DNA from: Aradus depressus
Taxonomy: Eukaryota > Arthropoda > Insecta > Hemiptera > Aradidae
Direction: 5' to 3'
DNA: 64,000 bases
Assembly (NCBI GenBank): GCA_963662175.1
Contig: OY759225.1
Location: 496,001 to 560,000, forward strand
Every line of letters begins with the position of its first letter. Positions within the stretch are counted from its first letter, which is position 1. A model generated the notes under the pieces. It worked only from the letters and a program-made list of their open reading frames with translations, made no database searches and was not told the origin of the DNA. A program made the translations under genes and the position numbers. Positions 31,946-42,684 of the stretch are shown here, piece by piece.

Positions 31946-34900
31946 TCAATGTTCAAACTTCTTCGACATTTGAGCTTCAAACAACAGTTTGTTGTGCTCC
32001 CGCTCTTCTAAAATGTTTTGAAGCTTTGCTTCCTCCACCTCCAATTTTTTTTCCAAAATTTTTTCCCAATATTTTTTTTTTAATTCGTGCTCCTCTAACA
32101 ATAATTTACTCTTCAGATTATAAAGGTCATTAGCGCCTGGTTCTCTAGGTTTCTTTTTCTTCGCTCCTCTGGAATCCTGCTGGTCTGGTGGAGCTGCATA
32201 CGAAGAGGTCGAAGCACAAGGAGTCAATGAAATTGACTCCTTGTCAGCCTTTGATTGAGTGGGTTGGGTGTTTCCAATGTCTACAGCTTCTTCTCCCTCT
32301 AATGAAAATCCCTCGTTATCCACTATTTGTACTGAAAAAAAAAAAATAAAAAATAATAATTAAACAATTGGCTTTCTTCACAGCTTACAATTAGTTGACG
32401 TTTAAATATGTTCTAATAAAAAAGTAACTTACTTTCCATGAAGTCTCCATCCATGTTGTGATGACCAAAGTCACCATCATAAAAGGACGGCAAAGGCTGA
32501 AATTGGTCTTTCAGAGACAGCACCAATTTTTCTTCACTCTCCGTCAATTCGGAGACATCTGGCGGTCCACCACCTGTTTTATGTCTCTGCACCTGAGAAA
32601 CACATTATTATGATAAAAAAAGGTGATACTACAAAAGTCAATTAATAGGAATAAAACCTAAAATGGAACCGAAAATCAAATTGAAAAAATATTTTTGCAG
32701 TGCATTAAAGAAGACTTCCCCAGTTATACTCTTTAGCCGAGATATTTTGGAACACTTAATAAAAAATTAAGAAAAACGTGTTTTTTTTTTCAAAAAAAAT
32801 CTTGTCTATTTCACAAAATATATCTACAATCAGTAACAAAAATTTTCGGACAATTTATAATTTTGTTTTTCTTTTGCAGTTACACATAGTTATATGGCAA
32901 AATATTTAATTCAAGCAAAGTTTTAAATTTCGAGATCATCAATCATTTCAAAACGCCGTAAAACAATTAATTAAACATTTACAGCTAATAGGAAATTTTG
33001 CATTAATAATTGAAGACAAGAAATTCACGTAACAAAATTTTCTGGACACCTGTTGTTTGTTTTGTAAACAAATGCGACTCTGATCATGATCTTTAATCCC
33101 TTCTCAACCAACCGCTAATACCGAACAAATGAAATGTGTTTATATACTTCTATTACTGCATTCAGTAGTTATTTGTATTTCCTGCTGTCAAGATGGGTCG
33201 AACATCTTTTGAAGTTCAACAGATAATAATTTTTAATTATGAAAAAGGATTAAGTGTCCGCAAAATCGGTGGTATGGTAGGCCGAAGTAAAAGCACCGTA
33301 GCCGATGTAATTCGAAGGTATAAGCACGAGGATCGGATAGATTTGAAATCTTCCTCTGGCCGTCCAAGAGTATTAAACGACCGAGAAAGGTGTAGCGTTG
33401 TCCGGAAAATTAAAAACAAGCCCTCGAGGAGTGCACCTCAGATCGTCGCCGAGGTATACAGAGAAACGGGAAAGAAAGTTCACCCACAAAATGTTCGAAG
33501 AATTCTAAAAGAAGCAGGATATAATGGGAGAGTACCAAAAACCGTTTGTGAGTGAAAAAAATATAAAAAAAAGATTGAGCTTCGCAAAAGAGTTCCAGAA
33601 TCATTCAGAAATTTTTTGGAGTAATGTCATTCATCTGCGAGGTAAAATAAACTTAAGCACTCCGTCCTTCGGATGGGATGTTAAGCGATGGTCATGAGCC
33701 TGTACGATGTCAGGTCAAAGCGTTTGAGCTCTCACATAAACACACACATGCAATTGATCTCTGATGTTTACACGATTACAAAATTTTTAGTACATATTAT
33801 TATGTATACATATATTATATGTATAGGGAAGTAAACAAAAGTAAAGTAATAGTATATGTATACATATATTATACGGAAGTAAACGGACATGATCTGGAAA
33901 CATTTATTTGTCGAAATATCGGAGAAAAAACGTTTAAATTAGAAAAATTAGGTACTTAGTTTCTTTAGAGGGAAGGTGGACGGGATAGAGTAGGGGGAAG
34001 GGACGGTTTCTGCCGAGGGTCAGCGCTGCTGTCGCTCTCTTCCAACGTCATATCACAAAAATCTAGTTTTCTGACATTACATGACCTGAGATTTCTTTTT
34101 ATGTTGTGAAGAGTTACAAGATACAAGAATATTTTATTATTGCGGTTTGTTCTATTGCAAGCAAATACTTTTGAATGTAAGTTTAATATATTTAGTCCCG
34201 ACAGTCGCGACAAAATTTGGAGAAAGCGTAATGAGGAGCTGAATCCAAAAAATTTAAAACCAATAGTAAAACATGGGGGTGGCTCAGTGATGGTGTGGGG
34301 GTGTATGGCGTCTAGTGGAATTGGTGAACTGGTTTTCATTGAAACCACCATGACTGGAAAAGTTTATGCCGAATTACTAAGGAGCAATTTGAAAAAGAGT
34401 GCTGAAAAACTTGGGATTTTACGGACTTTTCATTTTTACCAAGACAACGATCCGAAACACACCTGTGAATTGGTACGTACTTGGCTTTTGTATAACTGCC
34501 CTAAAGTTATGAAACCCCCCCCCAATCGCCCGATCTCAACCCAATTGAACACGTATGGGGTGAGCTCGACAGGAAAATTCGATTAACACCCATTGCTTCA
34601 AAAAACGAATTAAAACAAAAGTTATTAGAAGAGTGGGGTAAAATATCTCCAAATTTCACCAAAAAATTAGTTTCATCATCAATGCCGAATCGAATGAAAG
34701 ATGTTATTACACAAAAAGGGTACCCAACCAAATATTAATTAACATTATGGTTTTTGAATTTGTGAAATCGTAAAAAAAACATTGAATTTATTTATAGTTG
34801 TTTACATTTTTGTCCGAAAATTTTTGTTACCTACATTACTTGTTATAAAATTTATTAAATTAAAATATTTATTTGTTCTAATCAAAGCTGTTTTTCCTTT

Positions 34901-35828
34901 ATCCTAACCCACTTTTGAATTCGTATTCTTGATTGAAAAATGGCTTTAATTATTTTTTTAAATTATTTTTTATAACTTTTGCATTTAATTATTATAATTT
35001 TTTATTGAAAAATCAAACCGTCCGAACATTTTTGTTACTGGCTGTATATAATATGGGAGTACTTTCGGTACTGCTAACAATCAGAGACGATGTACTTAAA
35101 AAAGAGGACTGTTGGGTAGGTTCCAGAACAAATAATACATTATAAAACCATCTCAAGAGCACTAAAGAAGAAAAAAGTGGGGTTTACTATCTAAAATGTA
35201 GTTTTTGTAATTTTGTTTATGTATGTCAAACTGGGAGAAAATTTAAAAATAGGGTAAAAGAACGTTTCAGAATTAGGCTTAAACATTGACACAACACACA
35301 CCTCAGTAAAATTAAATCGTAAAAAAATTTAATTTTTACAAATTTTTAATTAGGATTTTCAGATTCTTTACAAAAAACTAGGTTTTCCGGTATTTTTAGT
35401 TTTCTTGTACAAGCAATAGTAACAAAATTAAAATTGTAATAGCAGAAATAAGTTTTTTTTTGGAAATTTTGCAGATATTTGTACTCTCTTCTTTAACATG
35501 GATAATTTTCATTCAAATTAGTTCAAGAATAAATAAAGCAACTGAAAATAAATTAAGTTTGACTTACCTTACTTTCAGCTATCCTTTTCTTAGCTCGAGC
35601 TTTTGTATTTTTATATAATAGCTTCAGCTGTTCCACACTTCTCTTCGCGGACAGGGGAAATTCATGATTGAATTTCTCCCGAACCATTTCCCATTCTTGG
35701 TTTTTTAGTTTTAAGAAAACCTTATCCGTTTCCTTGCATTCAATTATTTGTTGAGATAATTCCTCAGTACAAAGCTCCAGAAGGAAATCTTTTTCCCGCA
35801 GGGAAAAATTTGCTGACCTTTTCGTCAT
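31946..35828 (-). CDS. Harbinger Myb/SANT-like DNA-binding protein, three exons
   Basis: Exons on the - strand: 35828-35568, 32592-32433 and 32331-31946. They total 807 nt, or 268 codons plus stop. Exon 1 starts MTKRSANFSLREKDFLLELC and encodes a Myb/SANT-like trihelix (W in QEWEMVREKFN, then QLKLLYKNTKARAKKRIAES); it ends at a GTAAGT donor in phase 0. Exon 2 follows CTCAG and reads VQRHKTGGGPPDVSELTESE; it ends with GTAAGT in phase 1. Exon 3 follows a T-run plus CAG and encodes an acidic/Ser-rich part, a basic AKKKKPREPG motif and a C-terminal coiled coil (LLLEEHELKKKYWEKILEKK...). All phases join without a stop. Such proteins partner the Harbinger transposase. Intron 1 (32593-35567) contains the nested Tc1 element. 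Confidence 0.9.
32730..32826. repeat. family B fragment, left part (split by Tc1)
   Basis: GAGATATTTTGGAACACTTAA, AAGAAAAACGTG, and then TTGTCTATTTCACAAAATATAT match the family B left arm at 16600-16660. The sequence resumes at 35047 with ATATGGGAGTACTTTCGGTA. Confidence 0.75.
33193..34738 (+). pseudogene. Tc1-like transposase, frameshifted and interrupted
   Basis: The N-terminus MGRTSFEVQQIIIFNYEKGL with SVRKIGGMVGRSKSTVADVI is a paired-type helix-turn-helix; SSSGRPRVL is the GRPR-like motif. At about 33541 the frame shifts by one base; the next frame continues to FWSNVI (33628), where about 540 bp are inserted. The catalytic part resumes near 34172 with KFNIFSPDSRDKIW, VKHGGGSVMVWGC and the second Asp motif in YQDNDPKHT. 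A second shift at the C-run near 34513 separates it from SPDLNPIEHVWGELDRK, which holds the final acidic residue; the frame ends at 34738. The first catalytic Asp region is destroyed at the insertion. Inactive. Confidence 0.9.
33630..34170 (+). other. insertion in Tc1 transposase, with SINE-1 piece
   Basis: The first about 90 bp (33637-33717) are SINE-1 central sequence in + orientation (AGGTAAAATAAACTTAAGCA, TTCGGATGGGATGTTAAGCG, TGTACGATGTCAGG). The rest contains a duplicated AT-rich block (GTATACATATATTATA near 33806 and 33857, each followed by GGAAGTAAAC) and no recognised gene. Confidence 0.7.
35047..35145. repeat. family B fragment, right part
   Basis: ATATGGGAGTACTTTCGGTA continues the family B sequence interrupted at 32826. 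The hairpin and CTGA part are decayed (CTGCTAACAATCAGAG). Confidence 0.7.
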
Positions 35829-36052
35829 TGTTAAAAGAAACTAACGTAAAATGCAAGACAAAGGTTACTTGATGTTATGATTTCCTAACCTTTCCATCGA
35901 AGTATCGATTATTTCTTCCTACCTCTATGCGTTTCGGATCACTATCCTAGATCAGTTGATCCGGGATTAACACTCGTCTATAATGGTTGGTGAAACTAAA
36001 TAAAATATTTGATCCAAGATCAAACTGATCCAAGATTAAGTAATCTCGCAAG

Positions 36053-36078
36053 TTGATCCTGGTTGGTGCAACCCACCA
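36053..36078. repeat. Harbinger right TIR
   Basis: 26 bp, the perfect complement of 30303-30328, followed by TTA. Confidence 0.97.
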
Positions 36079-36424
36079 TTAATAAATCTTTATTTTCGAC
36101 CCACCCTTCTCCTAAAAAAACAACATGCGTGAGTGACGCGATACTCACGAGAATTGATGTGTAAACATCTGCTTTAGTTTCAAAAATTTGCTGTCGTGCC
36201 CTGATTTTCATTAAAATTTATAATGTTACAATAAGAAAAGTGGTACGAGCAATTAAACTTTCCAATTCATGTTTTTAAATTTCTTTTATACATGAAATTC
36301 TAGGTTTGTGATAGCTAAAATAATTACGTCCGAATAGATATGCGTTTTGTGTCGATACAGTAGAAATACTAATAAATTAATTAATATAAATATGTCTGCC
36401 TAGCTCATATCTCCATTATTGTTG

Positions 36425-36515
36425 AACCTTGTGCTGACGTTGGCTTAAGCCGAAATCGGTACACATTTATGCATATATTTGTGGAATTAGACAATATAAG
36501 TGTTCAATGAAAAAT
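36425..36515 (+). repeat. family C hammerhead-like motif with tail
   Basis: TGTG CTGACGT, hairpin TGGCTTAAGCC, GAAA, TCGGT, A, CACA, then the conserved tail TTTGTGGAATTAGACAATAT. The flanking TGTG/CACA can pair as stem I. Same order as families A and B but with diverged sequence. Confidence 0.65.
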
Positions 36516-36766
36516 GTAATCTTTTTAATTGTATACATAAAATAATTATATTTTTTTAGATTTACATTGCTATATTATTTTTTTTATTGTGACAAATTTA
36601 AGCTTCGAAGCATCTGAACCTAAAAGTTTCTTACCGAAAAATTATTTTATAGTTCGTAATATTGATATTTTAGTTAAATTCACTACAACGGTAAATGTGA
36701 TCAAAAATGTTATAAAAATACAATGTTATATCTAATCATGTTTTTTAGAGTTGTTTTATTTTTATT

Positions 36767-36915
36767 ATTTTTTTTTTTTTCTTAGTTTTTATTTAACGTC
36801 GCATCGACTGCAGGGCCATTAGCGACGACTATTGCTTCTATATGTCTTCGTAGAATTTTGTGTCTTGAAGGAACTGGATGAGTCCGTTGTATTCATCGGT
36901 GGGTGTTTGAAGTAG
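36767..36915 (-). mobile_element. LINE/SINE 3' end fragment with poly(A)
   Basis: On the - strand it ends CGATGCGACGTTAAATAAAAA followed by an A-run (T-run at about 36767-36781). That is a 3' terminus style common in insect LINEs and their SINE partners. No protein part is recognisable. Confidence 0.5.
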
Positions 36916-37991
36916 TCTTTTCATGTTGTTTTATTGTTATTGGTTTTATTATATATTTACCTTTACTTTCATTCAAATGTGACGAAATATATTACACGAT
37001 AATGGAGTCTAAGTATATATTACTTATTCCATGAACGTAAAAATGCTGAAAAACTGCTGACATCACAGATAAAGAAGTGTGTAGTTGTGTGTGTGCTCTG
37101 CGCGCGAAACCGTCCGGCACACACACTCTTACGCATGCACATGAACAAGACTTACGCTCTGACATAGCCCCTACGGAGATGTTTAGACATCAATAACATA
37201 GAAACAATAATTAGATATTTACAATGTGAGCACAAATTTTTGCACACTGCAAATGAATGCAGTTTATTTCCATATACAAATAAATAACTACCTATATCCA
37301 TGACAACTAGAAGTGAAACAGAAATTTATGAGTTCATCACAAGAAATGTTTTCCTCCTTGTTATGGAAATATATTCTTTAAACTTTAGAACTGGTTTTAG
37401 GCAATATGAAGCCCCAGCTTGAGACACAAAAACAAACATATTACACAAACCCATAAGATTGCCATTGATATGGATGTCTTATGTAAAGAGTGATGAAGAT
37501 TGTACCCATGCGCCAGCGCCACCTTAGGACAACCACTCAGCGAAACTTGGGTATCATCAAATTTTCAAATTTGGCCAATACAATTAATGACAGTGAGTGA
37601 AAGGGCAGAGAAAAGTATCCTTTAATTTTATATTTATTACGAAATTCAGGTCCGTTTCACATCACTAACTGGAGATGCGTGTTAAGAAACAGCAGTTGGA
37701 CGAGGAGGCAAGGAAAAGGTAGTGAAAGTGTGGAAAATCTGCGTGACCTGACACCGTTGTTAGACGTTCTGTTGGCTGTTGGGGGTGGTTTCACTCCTGC
37801 CTGGCCTGAAGCTCCTGAAGGGCGTACACATCGACTTAACTGAATAATATTGAAAAATACATATTTGTACATCTCAGTTTAGAATATTCTATAAAAAAAA
37901 ACAGGAAAGATAACTACAAATAGAAAAAACTGTTCAGGGAAAGAAAAAGAGCCAATGTTGCCCCCCCCCCCTCCCCTTCTTGCACGCTAAA

Positions 37992-38315
37992 AACGAGTAT
38001 AGAGGAAGTTATGTAATCGGTGATGTTTTCCGACCTCTCCAACTACTCGAAATATGAAAAAAGTCTGTGAAAATGATACCTGCCATAATGAATGTATCGA
38101 CACAAAATTTCAAATGTAAATTCAAAACCCCATAAGGATGACATTTATTAATTTTCAGCAAAATCGGCAGAAGGGAGGGGGGGGGGGGGATAAGAGGGAG
38201 GAGCTCAACTCAAAAACCAGAATAACTGCCGATGTAATGAATTCATCGACATAAAATTTATTATGAGGATTTAAGAGCCCCAATGTAAGTCAAGTGTTGA
38301 ATATTAGCACAAAGG
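37992..38315 (+). repeat. dispersed repeat R, copy with both segments
   Basis: Runs from GAGTATAGAGGAAGTTATGT through TTTTCCGACCTCTCCAACTA, AATGAATGTATCGACA, CAGCAAAATCGGCAGAAGGG with a G-run (38176-38189), to GCCGATGTAATGAATTCATC and CCCCAATGTAAGTCAAG. Confidence 0.75.
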
Positions 38316-38543
38316 GTGGATGGGAAAGGCCGACTCCGTCTTTTTATCCTGCCGGCTATATTCTTTGTTTCTCATCTCTTGTTTTGCCTCTTCTGTGACT
38401 TCACTTATAGTTTCGAAATGGTATCGGGGTTCTCTTTCGATATCCAAATTAAATTTTCATATCTGGCAACTCTATTAAATCTATGGATAGGTCTTATAAG
38501 CATTAGGTGGTTAAGACAGAAAGGAACAGTGTTTTTATTACTA

Positions 38544-38847
38544 GGTTAGGTTAGGTTTTATGACTCATGCCCGAGCTTTAACTACGAGGTCATATCGCCT
38601 ACTACCAGAGCGCCCTTTGGTCACTGTGGTGGACATGAGCCCGACTCTATTATGGGAGTCCTAAATTTTGCCTACCCTAAATTTTTATTCACCTAGGGTA
38701 GGGTACTTTAACAGAGTACCTGACATCGTACAGGCTCAGGACCGTCGCTTAACGTCCCATCCGAAGGACGGCGGGCTTAAGTTTATTTTACTTCCCAGAT
38801 AAAATAAACTAAGGGCCTCGGTCGGGTTTCGAACCCACGATCTTGTG
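38544..38847 (-). mobile_element. SINE-1, copy 6 (reverse), 5'-truncated, 13-bp TSD
   Basis: Flanked by GTTTTTATTACTA at 38531-38543 and 38848-38860. Box B (GGGTTTCGAACCCACG on the given strand) is kept, but box A is lost by 5' truncation, as expected for target-primed insertion. Confidence 0.93.
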
Positions 38848-38860
38848 GTTTTTATTACTA

Positions 38861-39588
38861 TCTTTTAATTATTATTATTATTTTTTTAAATAATATTAGA
38901 TAATAGTGCAGTTGAAGATAGGAAAAACGTTTTTTCAATTTTTATTTTAGACAAAATTATTATCTATCCTGTGATATGGCGTCATGGCTTTTACATACGG
39001 ACACAAGAAAAAACAAATAAAAAGTACTATATTCTGGTTACCGTATTACATATCATCATGGATCAACAGACTTAAAGAAATGTTACCTTGAATTTTATAG
39101 AACAATAATAATATATAACCGTACGTTTGTATAGCTGCTTGAAGTTCTAATTCATTCATTAAAGGTATGAATAGAAATTAATAATTTTCGAGACATTTAT
39201 TTGAATTTATTATGAGTGTTTGTTACTACTCCTCGACATTTGCGAAATTGTTAATCAAAATGGTGGTCATGCTGCGCTCTCCTAACTCCTGTGACGGGCA
39301 TGAACTTAGGCAGCATAATTGGTACAGGTGTGGTCCTCGTTGGGAATTATCGTAATGACAGCTGTACGTAATGACATTTAAGTTGGCTAGGTTGTCATAT
39401 TTTTACAATTCTCAGGTTACCTGAGATTACCTAAGGGTGTCCCCTAGGAAAGTTCATGGGGGAATGGGAAGTCCTCCCTTAACAGAACATTTACAAATAT
39501 TTCAGTTTAAACAAAACCATAAAAATATAATAGTATAAAATATAATAGTATAAAAAAATATAATATAATTTAAATGATGGGGTTTATA
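38861..39588. other. no gene recognised
   Basis: AT-rich; no match to other parts of the window noticed. Confidence 0.5.
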
Positions 39589-39589
39589 G

Positions 39590-41975
39590 TAGAGTAGAAG
39601 CTAACCTGGTGATCTAAAGTAGAGTACCTACTCCCCATATCAGTGGGTAGAAGCTTGCCTGGTGATCTAAAGTAGAGTACCTACTCCCCATATCAGTGGG
39701 TAGAAGCTAGCCTGGTGATCTAAAGTAGAGTACTCCCCATGTCAGTGGGTAGAAGCTAGCCTGGTGATCTAAAGTAGAGTACTCCCCATGTCAGTGTGTA
39801 GAAGCTAGCCTGGTGTTCTAAAGAAGAGTACTCCCCATGTCAGTGGGTAGAAGCTAGCCTGGTGATCTAAAGTAGAGTACTCCCCATGTCAGTGTGTAGA
39901 AGCTAGCCTGGTGATCTAAAGTAGAGTACTCCCCAAGTCAGTGGGTAGAAGCTAGCCTGGTGATCTAAAGTAGAGTACTCCCCATGTCAGTGGGTTGAAG
40001 CTAGCCTGGTGATCTAAAGTAGAGTACTCCCCATGTCAGTGGGTAGAAGCTAGCCTGGTGATCTAAAGTAGAGTACTCCCCATGTCAGTGGGTAGAAGCT
40101 AGCCTGGTGATCTAAAGTAGAGTACTCCCCATGTCAGTGGGTAGAAGCTAGCCTGGTGATCTAAAGTAGAGTACTCCCCATGTCAGTGGGTAGAAGCTAG
40201 CCTGGTGATCTAAAGTAGAGTACTCCCCATGTCAGTGGGTAGAAGCTAGCCTGGTGATCTAAAGTAGAGTACTCCCCATGTCAGTGGGTAGAAGCTAGCC
40301 TGGTGATCTAAAGTAGAGTACTCCCCATGTCAGTGTGTAGAAGCTAGCCTGGTGATCTAAAGTAGAGTACTCCCCAAGTCAGTAGGTAGAAGCTAGCCTG
40401 GTGATCTAAAGTAGAGTACTCCCCATGTCAGTGTGTAGAAGCTAGCCTGGTGATCTAAAGTAGAGTACTCCCCAAGTCAGTAGGTAGAAGCTAGCCTGGT
40501 GATCTAAAGTAGAGTACTCCCCAAGTCAGTAGGTAGAAGCTAGCCTGGTGATCTAAAGTAGAGTACTCCCCAAGTCAGTAGGTAGAAGCTAGCCTGGTGA
40601 TCTAAAGTAGAGTACTCCCCATGTCAGTGGGTAGAAGCTAGCCTGGTGATCTAAAGTAGAGTACTCCCCATGTCAGTGGGTAGAAGCTAGCCTGGTGATC
40701 TAAAGTAGAGTACTCCCCATGTCAGTGGGTAGAAGCTAGCCTGGTGATCTAAAGTAGAGTACTCCCCATGTCAGTGGGTAGAAGCTAGCCTGGTGATCTA
40801 AAGTAGAGTACTCCCCATGTCAGTGGGTAGAAGCTAGCCTGGTGATCTAAAGTAGAGTACTCCCCATGTCAGTGGGTAGAAGCTAGCCTGGTGATCTAAA
40901 GTAGAGTGCTCCCCATGTCAGTGGGTAGAAGCTAGCCTGGTGATCTAAAGTAGAGTACTCCCCATGTCAGTGGGTAGAAGCTAGCCTGGTGATCTAAAGT
41001 AGAGTACTCCCCATGTCAGTGGGTAGAAGCTAGCCTGGTGATCTAAAGTAGAGTACTCCCCATGTCAGTGGGTAGAAGCTAGCCTGGTGATCTAAAGTAG
41101 AGTACTCCCCATGTCAGTGGGTAGAAGCTAGCCTGGTGATCTAAAGTAGAGTACTCCCCATGTCAGTGTGTAGAAGCTAGCCTGGTGATCTAAAGTAGAG
41201 TACTCCCCATGTCAGTGTGTAGAAGCTAGCCTGGTGATCTAAAGTAGAGTACTCCCCAAGTCAGTAGGTAGAAGCTAGCCTGGTGATCTAAAGTAGAGTA
41301 ATCCCCATGTCAGTGGGTAGAAGCTAGCCTGGTGATCTAAAGTAGAGTAATCCCCATGTCAGTGGGTAGAAGCTAGCCTGGTGATCTAAAGTAGAGTACT
41401 CCCCATGTCAGTGTGTAGAAGCTAGCCTGGTGATCTAAAGTAGAGTACTCCCCAAGTCAGTAGGTAGAAGCTAGCCTGGTGATCTAAAGTAGAGTACTCC
41501 CCATGTCAGTAGGTAGAAGCTAGCCTGGTGATCTAAAGTAGAGTACTCCCCAAGTCAGTAGGTAGAAGCTAGCCTGGTGATCTAAAGTAGAGTACTCCCC
41601 ATGTCAGTGTGTAGAAGCTAGCCTGGTGATCTAAAGTAGAGTACTCCCCAAGTCAGTAGGTAGAAGCTAGCCTGGTGATCTAAAGTAGAGTACTCCCCAT
41701 GTCAGTGTGTAGAAGCTAGCCTGGTGATCTAAAGTAGAGTACTCCCCAAGTCAGTAGGTAGAAGCTAGCCTGGTGATCTAAAGTAGAGTACTCCCCATGT
41801 CAGTGTGTAGAAGCTAGCCTGGTGATCTAAAGTAGAGTACTCCCCATGTCAGTGTGTAGAAGCTAGCCTGGTGATCTAAAGTAGAGTACTCCCCAAGTCA
41901 GTAGGTAGAAGCTAGCCTGGTGATCTAAAGTAGAGTACTCCCCATGTCAGTGGGTAGAAGCTAGCCTGGTGATCT
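39590..41975. repeat. 49-bp satellite array, about 48 copies
   Basis: Highly uniform head-to-tail unit containing GTAGAAGCTAGCCTGGTGAT and CTAAAGTAGAGTACTCCCCA, period 49 bp. The first two or three units carry an extra TACC (53 bp). Units differ mainly at two linked positions, giving CATGTCAGTGGG, CATGTCAGTGTG and CAAGTCAGTAGG classes. These are grouped in runs and alternations, so homogenisation is recent. Confidence 0.98.
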
Positions 41976-42680
41976 CCAGAAACCAGGTTCGTGTTCTCTC
42001 TCAGTTTGTTCAATTAATCATTAAAATATGTTACACTGTTGAAACGCTTTTTTCTTCCGTAGAAATGCTTGGGATTTACTCGAGTGCTGTCAAGAAGATG
42101 GATTGGATTATAGGAAGTTATTCATGCAGGGATCTATTCATATTCATCGCTGGTCGAACCAAGGTACTGTGTGTGTTGGTCGGGTCGGATTGGTGGGGGT
42201 AAGGAGGCACCAGCTCTCCCAGTGTCTCACTCTAGTTCAGTCAGTGTTCGCACCTTCAGCAGATCACTAGCGCTGTGCCCACCTTCAGGTAAGATACATG
42301 ATCGCGCACACTCTCCATATATATCCTGCTTGGAGTTATAAGTCACTGTGGTTGGGACGGTTCTTTATATCTCCATCCGTGACTTTTACCTTGAACCCAA
42401 CGAAGTATTGGTCGGATTTAGAGCACAACTCAAGCAAGTCCACACATGCATAGGGCCACATCCAATAACGGAAATCAATTATTATTTAAGTGGTCAGTCT
42501 CACATATCCAACAAATAAATAATCCGAGGGGTTAAATGAAAATTATGTTCCTCTATACGGGCCATCTGAAAATATTCAAGATATATCTGAATATGATAGA
42601 TATAGATCTCGAACAATGTCTTACAATACCAATTCGAGGCAAGTTGTATTATCGGACACAAATTTAAGGTTGCCTTTTCA
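41976..42680. other. no gene recognised
   Basis: Unique-looking sequence with a few short frames and no recognised domain. Confidence 0.45.
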
Positions 42681-42684
42681 CCAG

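Larger units (their letters stand above)
32827..35044 (+). mobile_element. Tc1/mariner element, 2.2 kb, TA TSD
   Basis: The ends CAATCAGTAACAAAAATTTT (32827) and, in reverse, CAGCCAGTAACAAAAATGTT (from 35044) are inverted repeats bounded by TA on both sides (32825-32826, 35045-35046). The element lies inside the family B fragment, which lies inside intron 1 of the Harbinger Myb-like gene. About 540 bp of foreign sequence (about 33630-34170) interrupts its transposase, which explains the length above the usual 1.6-1.7 kb. Confidence 0.93.
30303..36078 (+). mobile_element. PIF/Harbinger transposon, complete ends, TTA TSD
   Basis: Perfect 26-bp terminal inverted repeats (30303-30328 and 36053-36078), beginning TGGTGGGTTGCACCAACCAG, are flanked by TTA on both sides (30300-30302, 36079-36081), the 3-bp target typical of PIF/Harbinger. 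Both ends also carry many GATCC/GGATCA motifs. Inside are a DDE transposase (+ strand) and a Myb/SANT-like protein gene (- strand), the standard two-gene plan in which the Myb-like protein helps bind the ends and import the transposase. The 5.78-kb length includes a nested 2.2-kb Tc1 element and a family B fragment; without the Tc1 element it is about 3.56 kb. Confidence 0.97.
36082..37990. other. no host gene; small repeats only
   Basis: AT-rich to about 37020, then mixed. Contains the isolated hammerhead-like motif at 36433-36500 and a LINE/SINE-like 3' end at 36767-36915, listed separately. No exon with splice support was seen. Confidence 0.45.

Noticed and set aside
33193..34738. Functional Tc1 transposase
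   Set aside because: Two frameshifts and a 540-bp insertion at the first catalytic region make it dead.
39590..41975. CRISPR-like regular repeats
   Set aside because: Units are contiguous with no unique spacers, and the sequence is eukaryotic; it is a satellite. The same applies to the arrays at 1-595, 3579-4145, 47462-47905 and 48422-50500.
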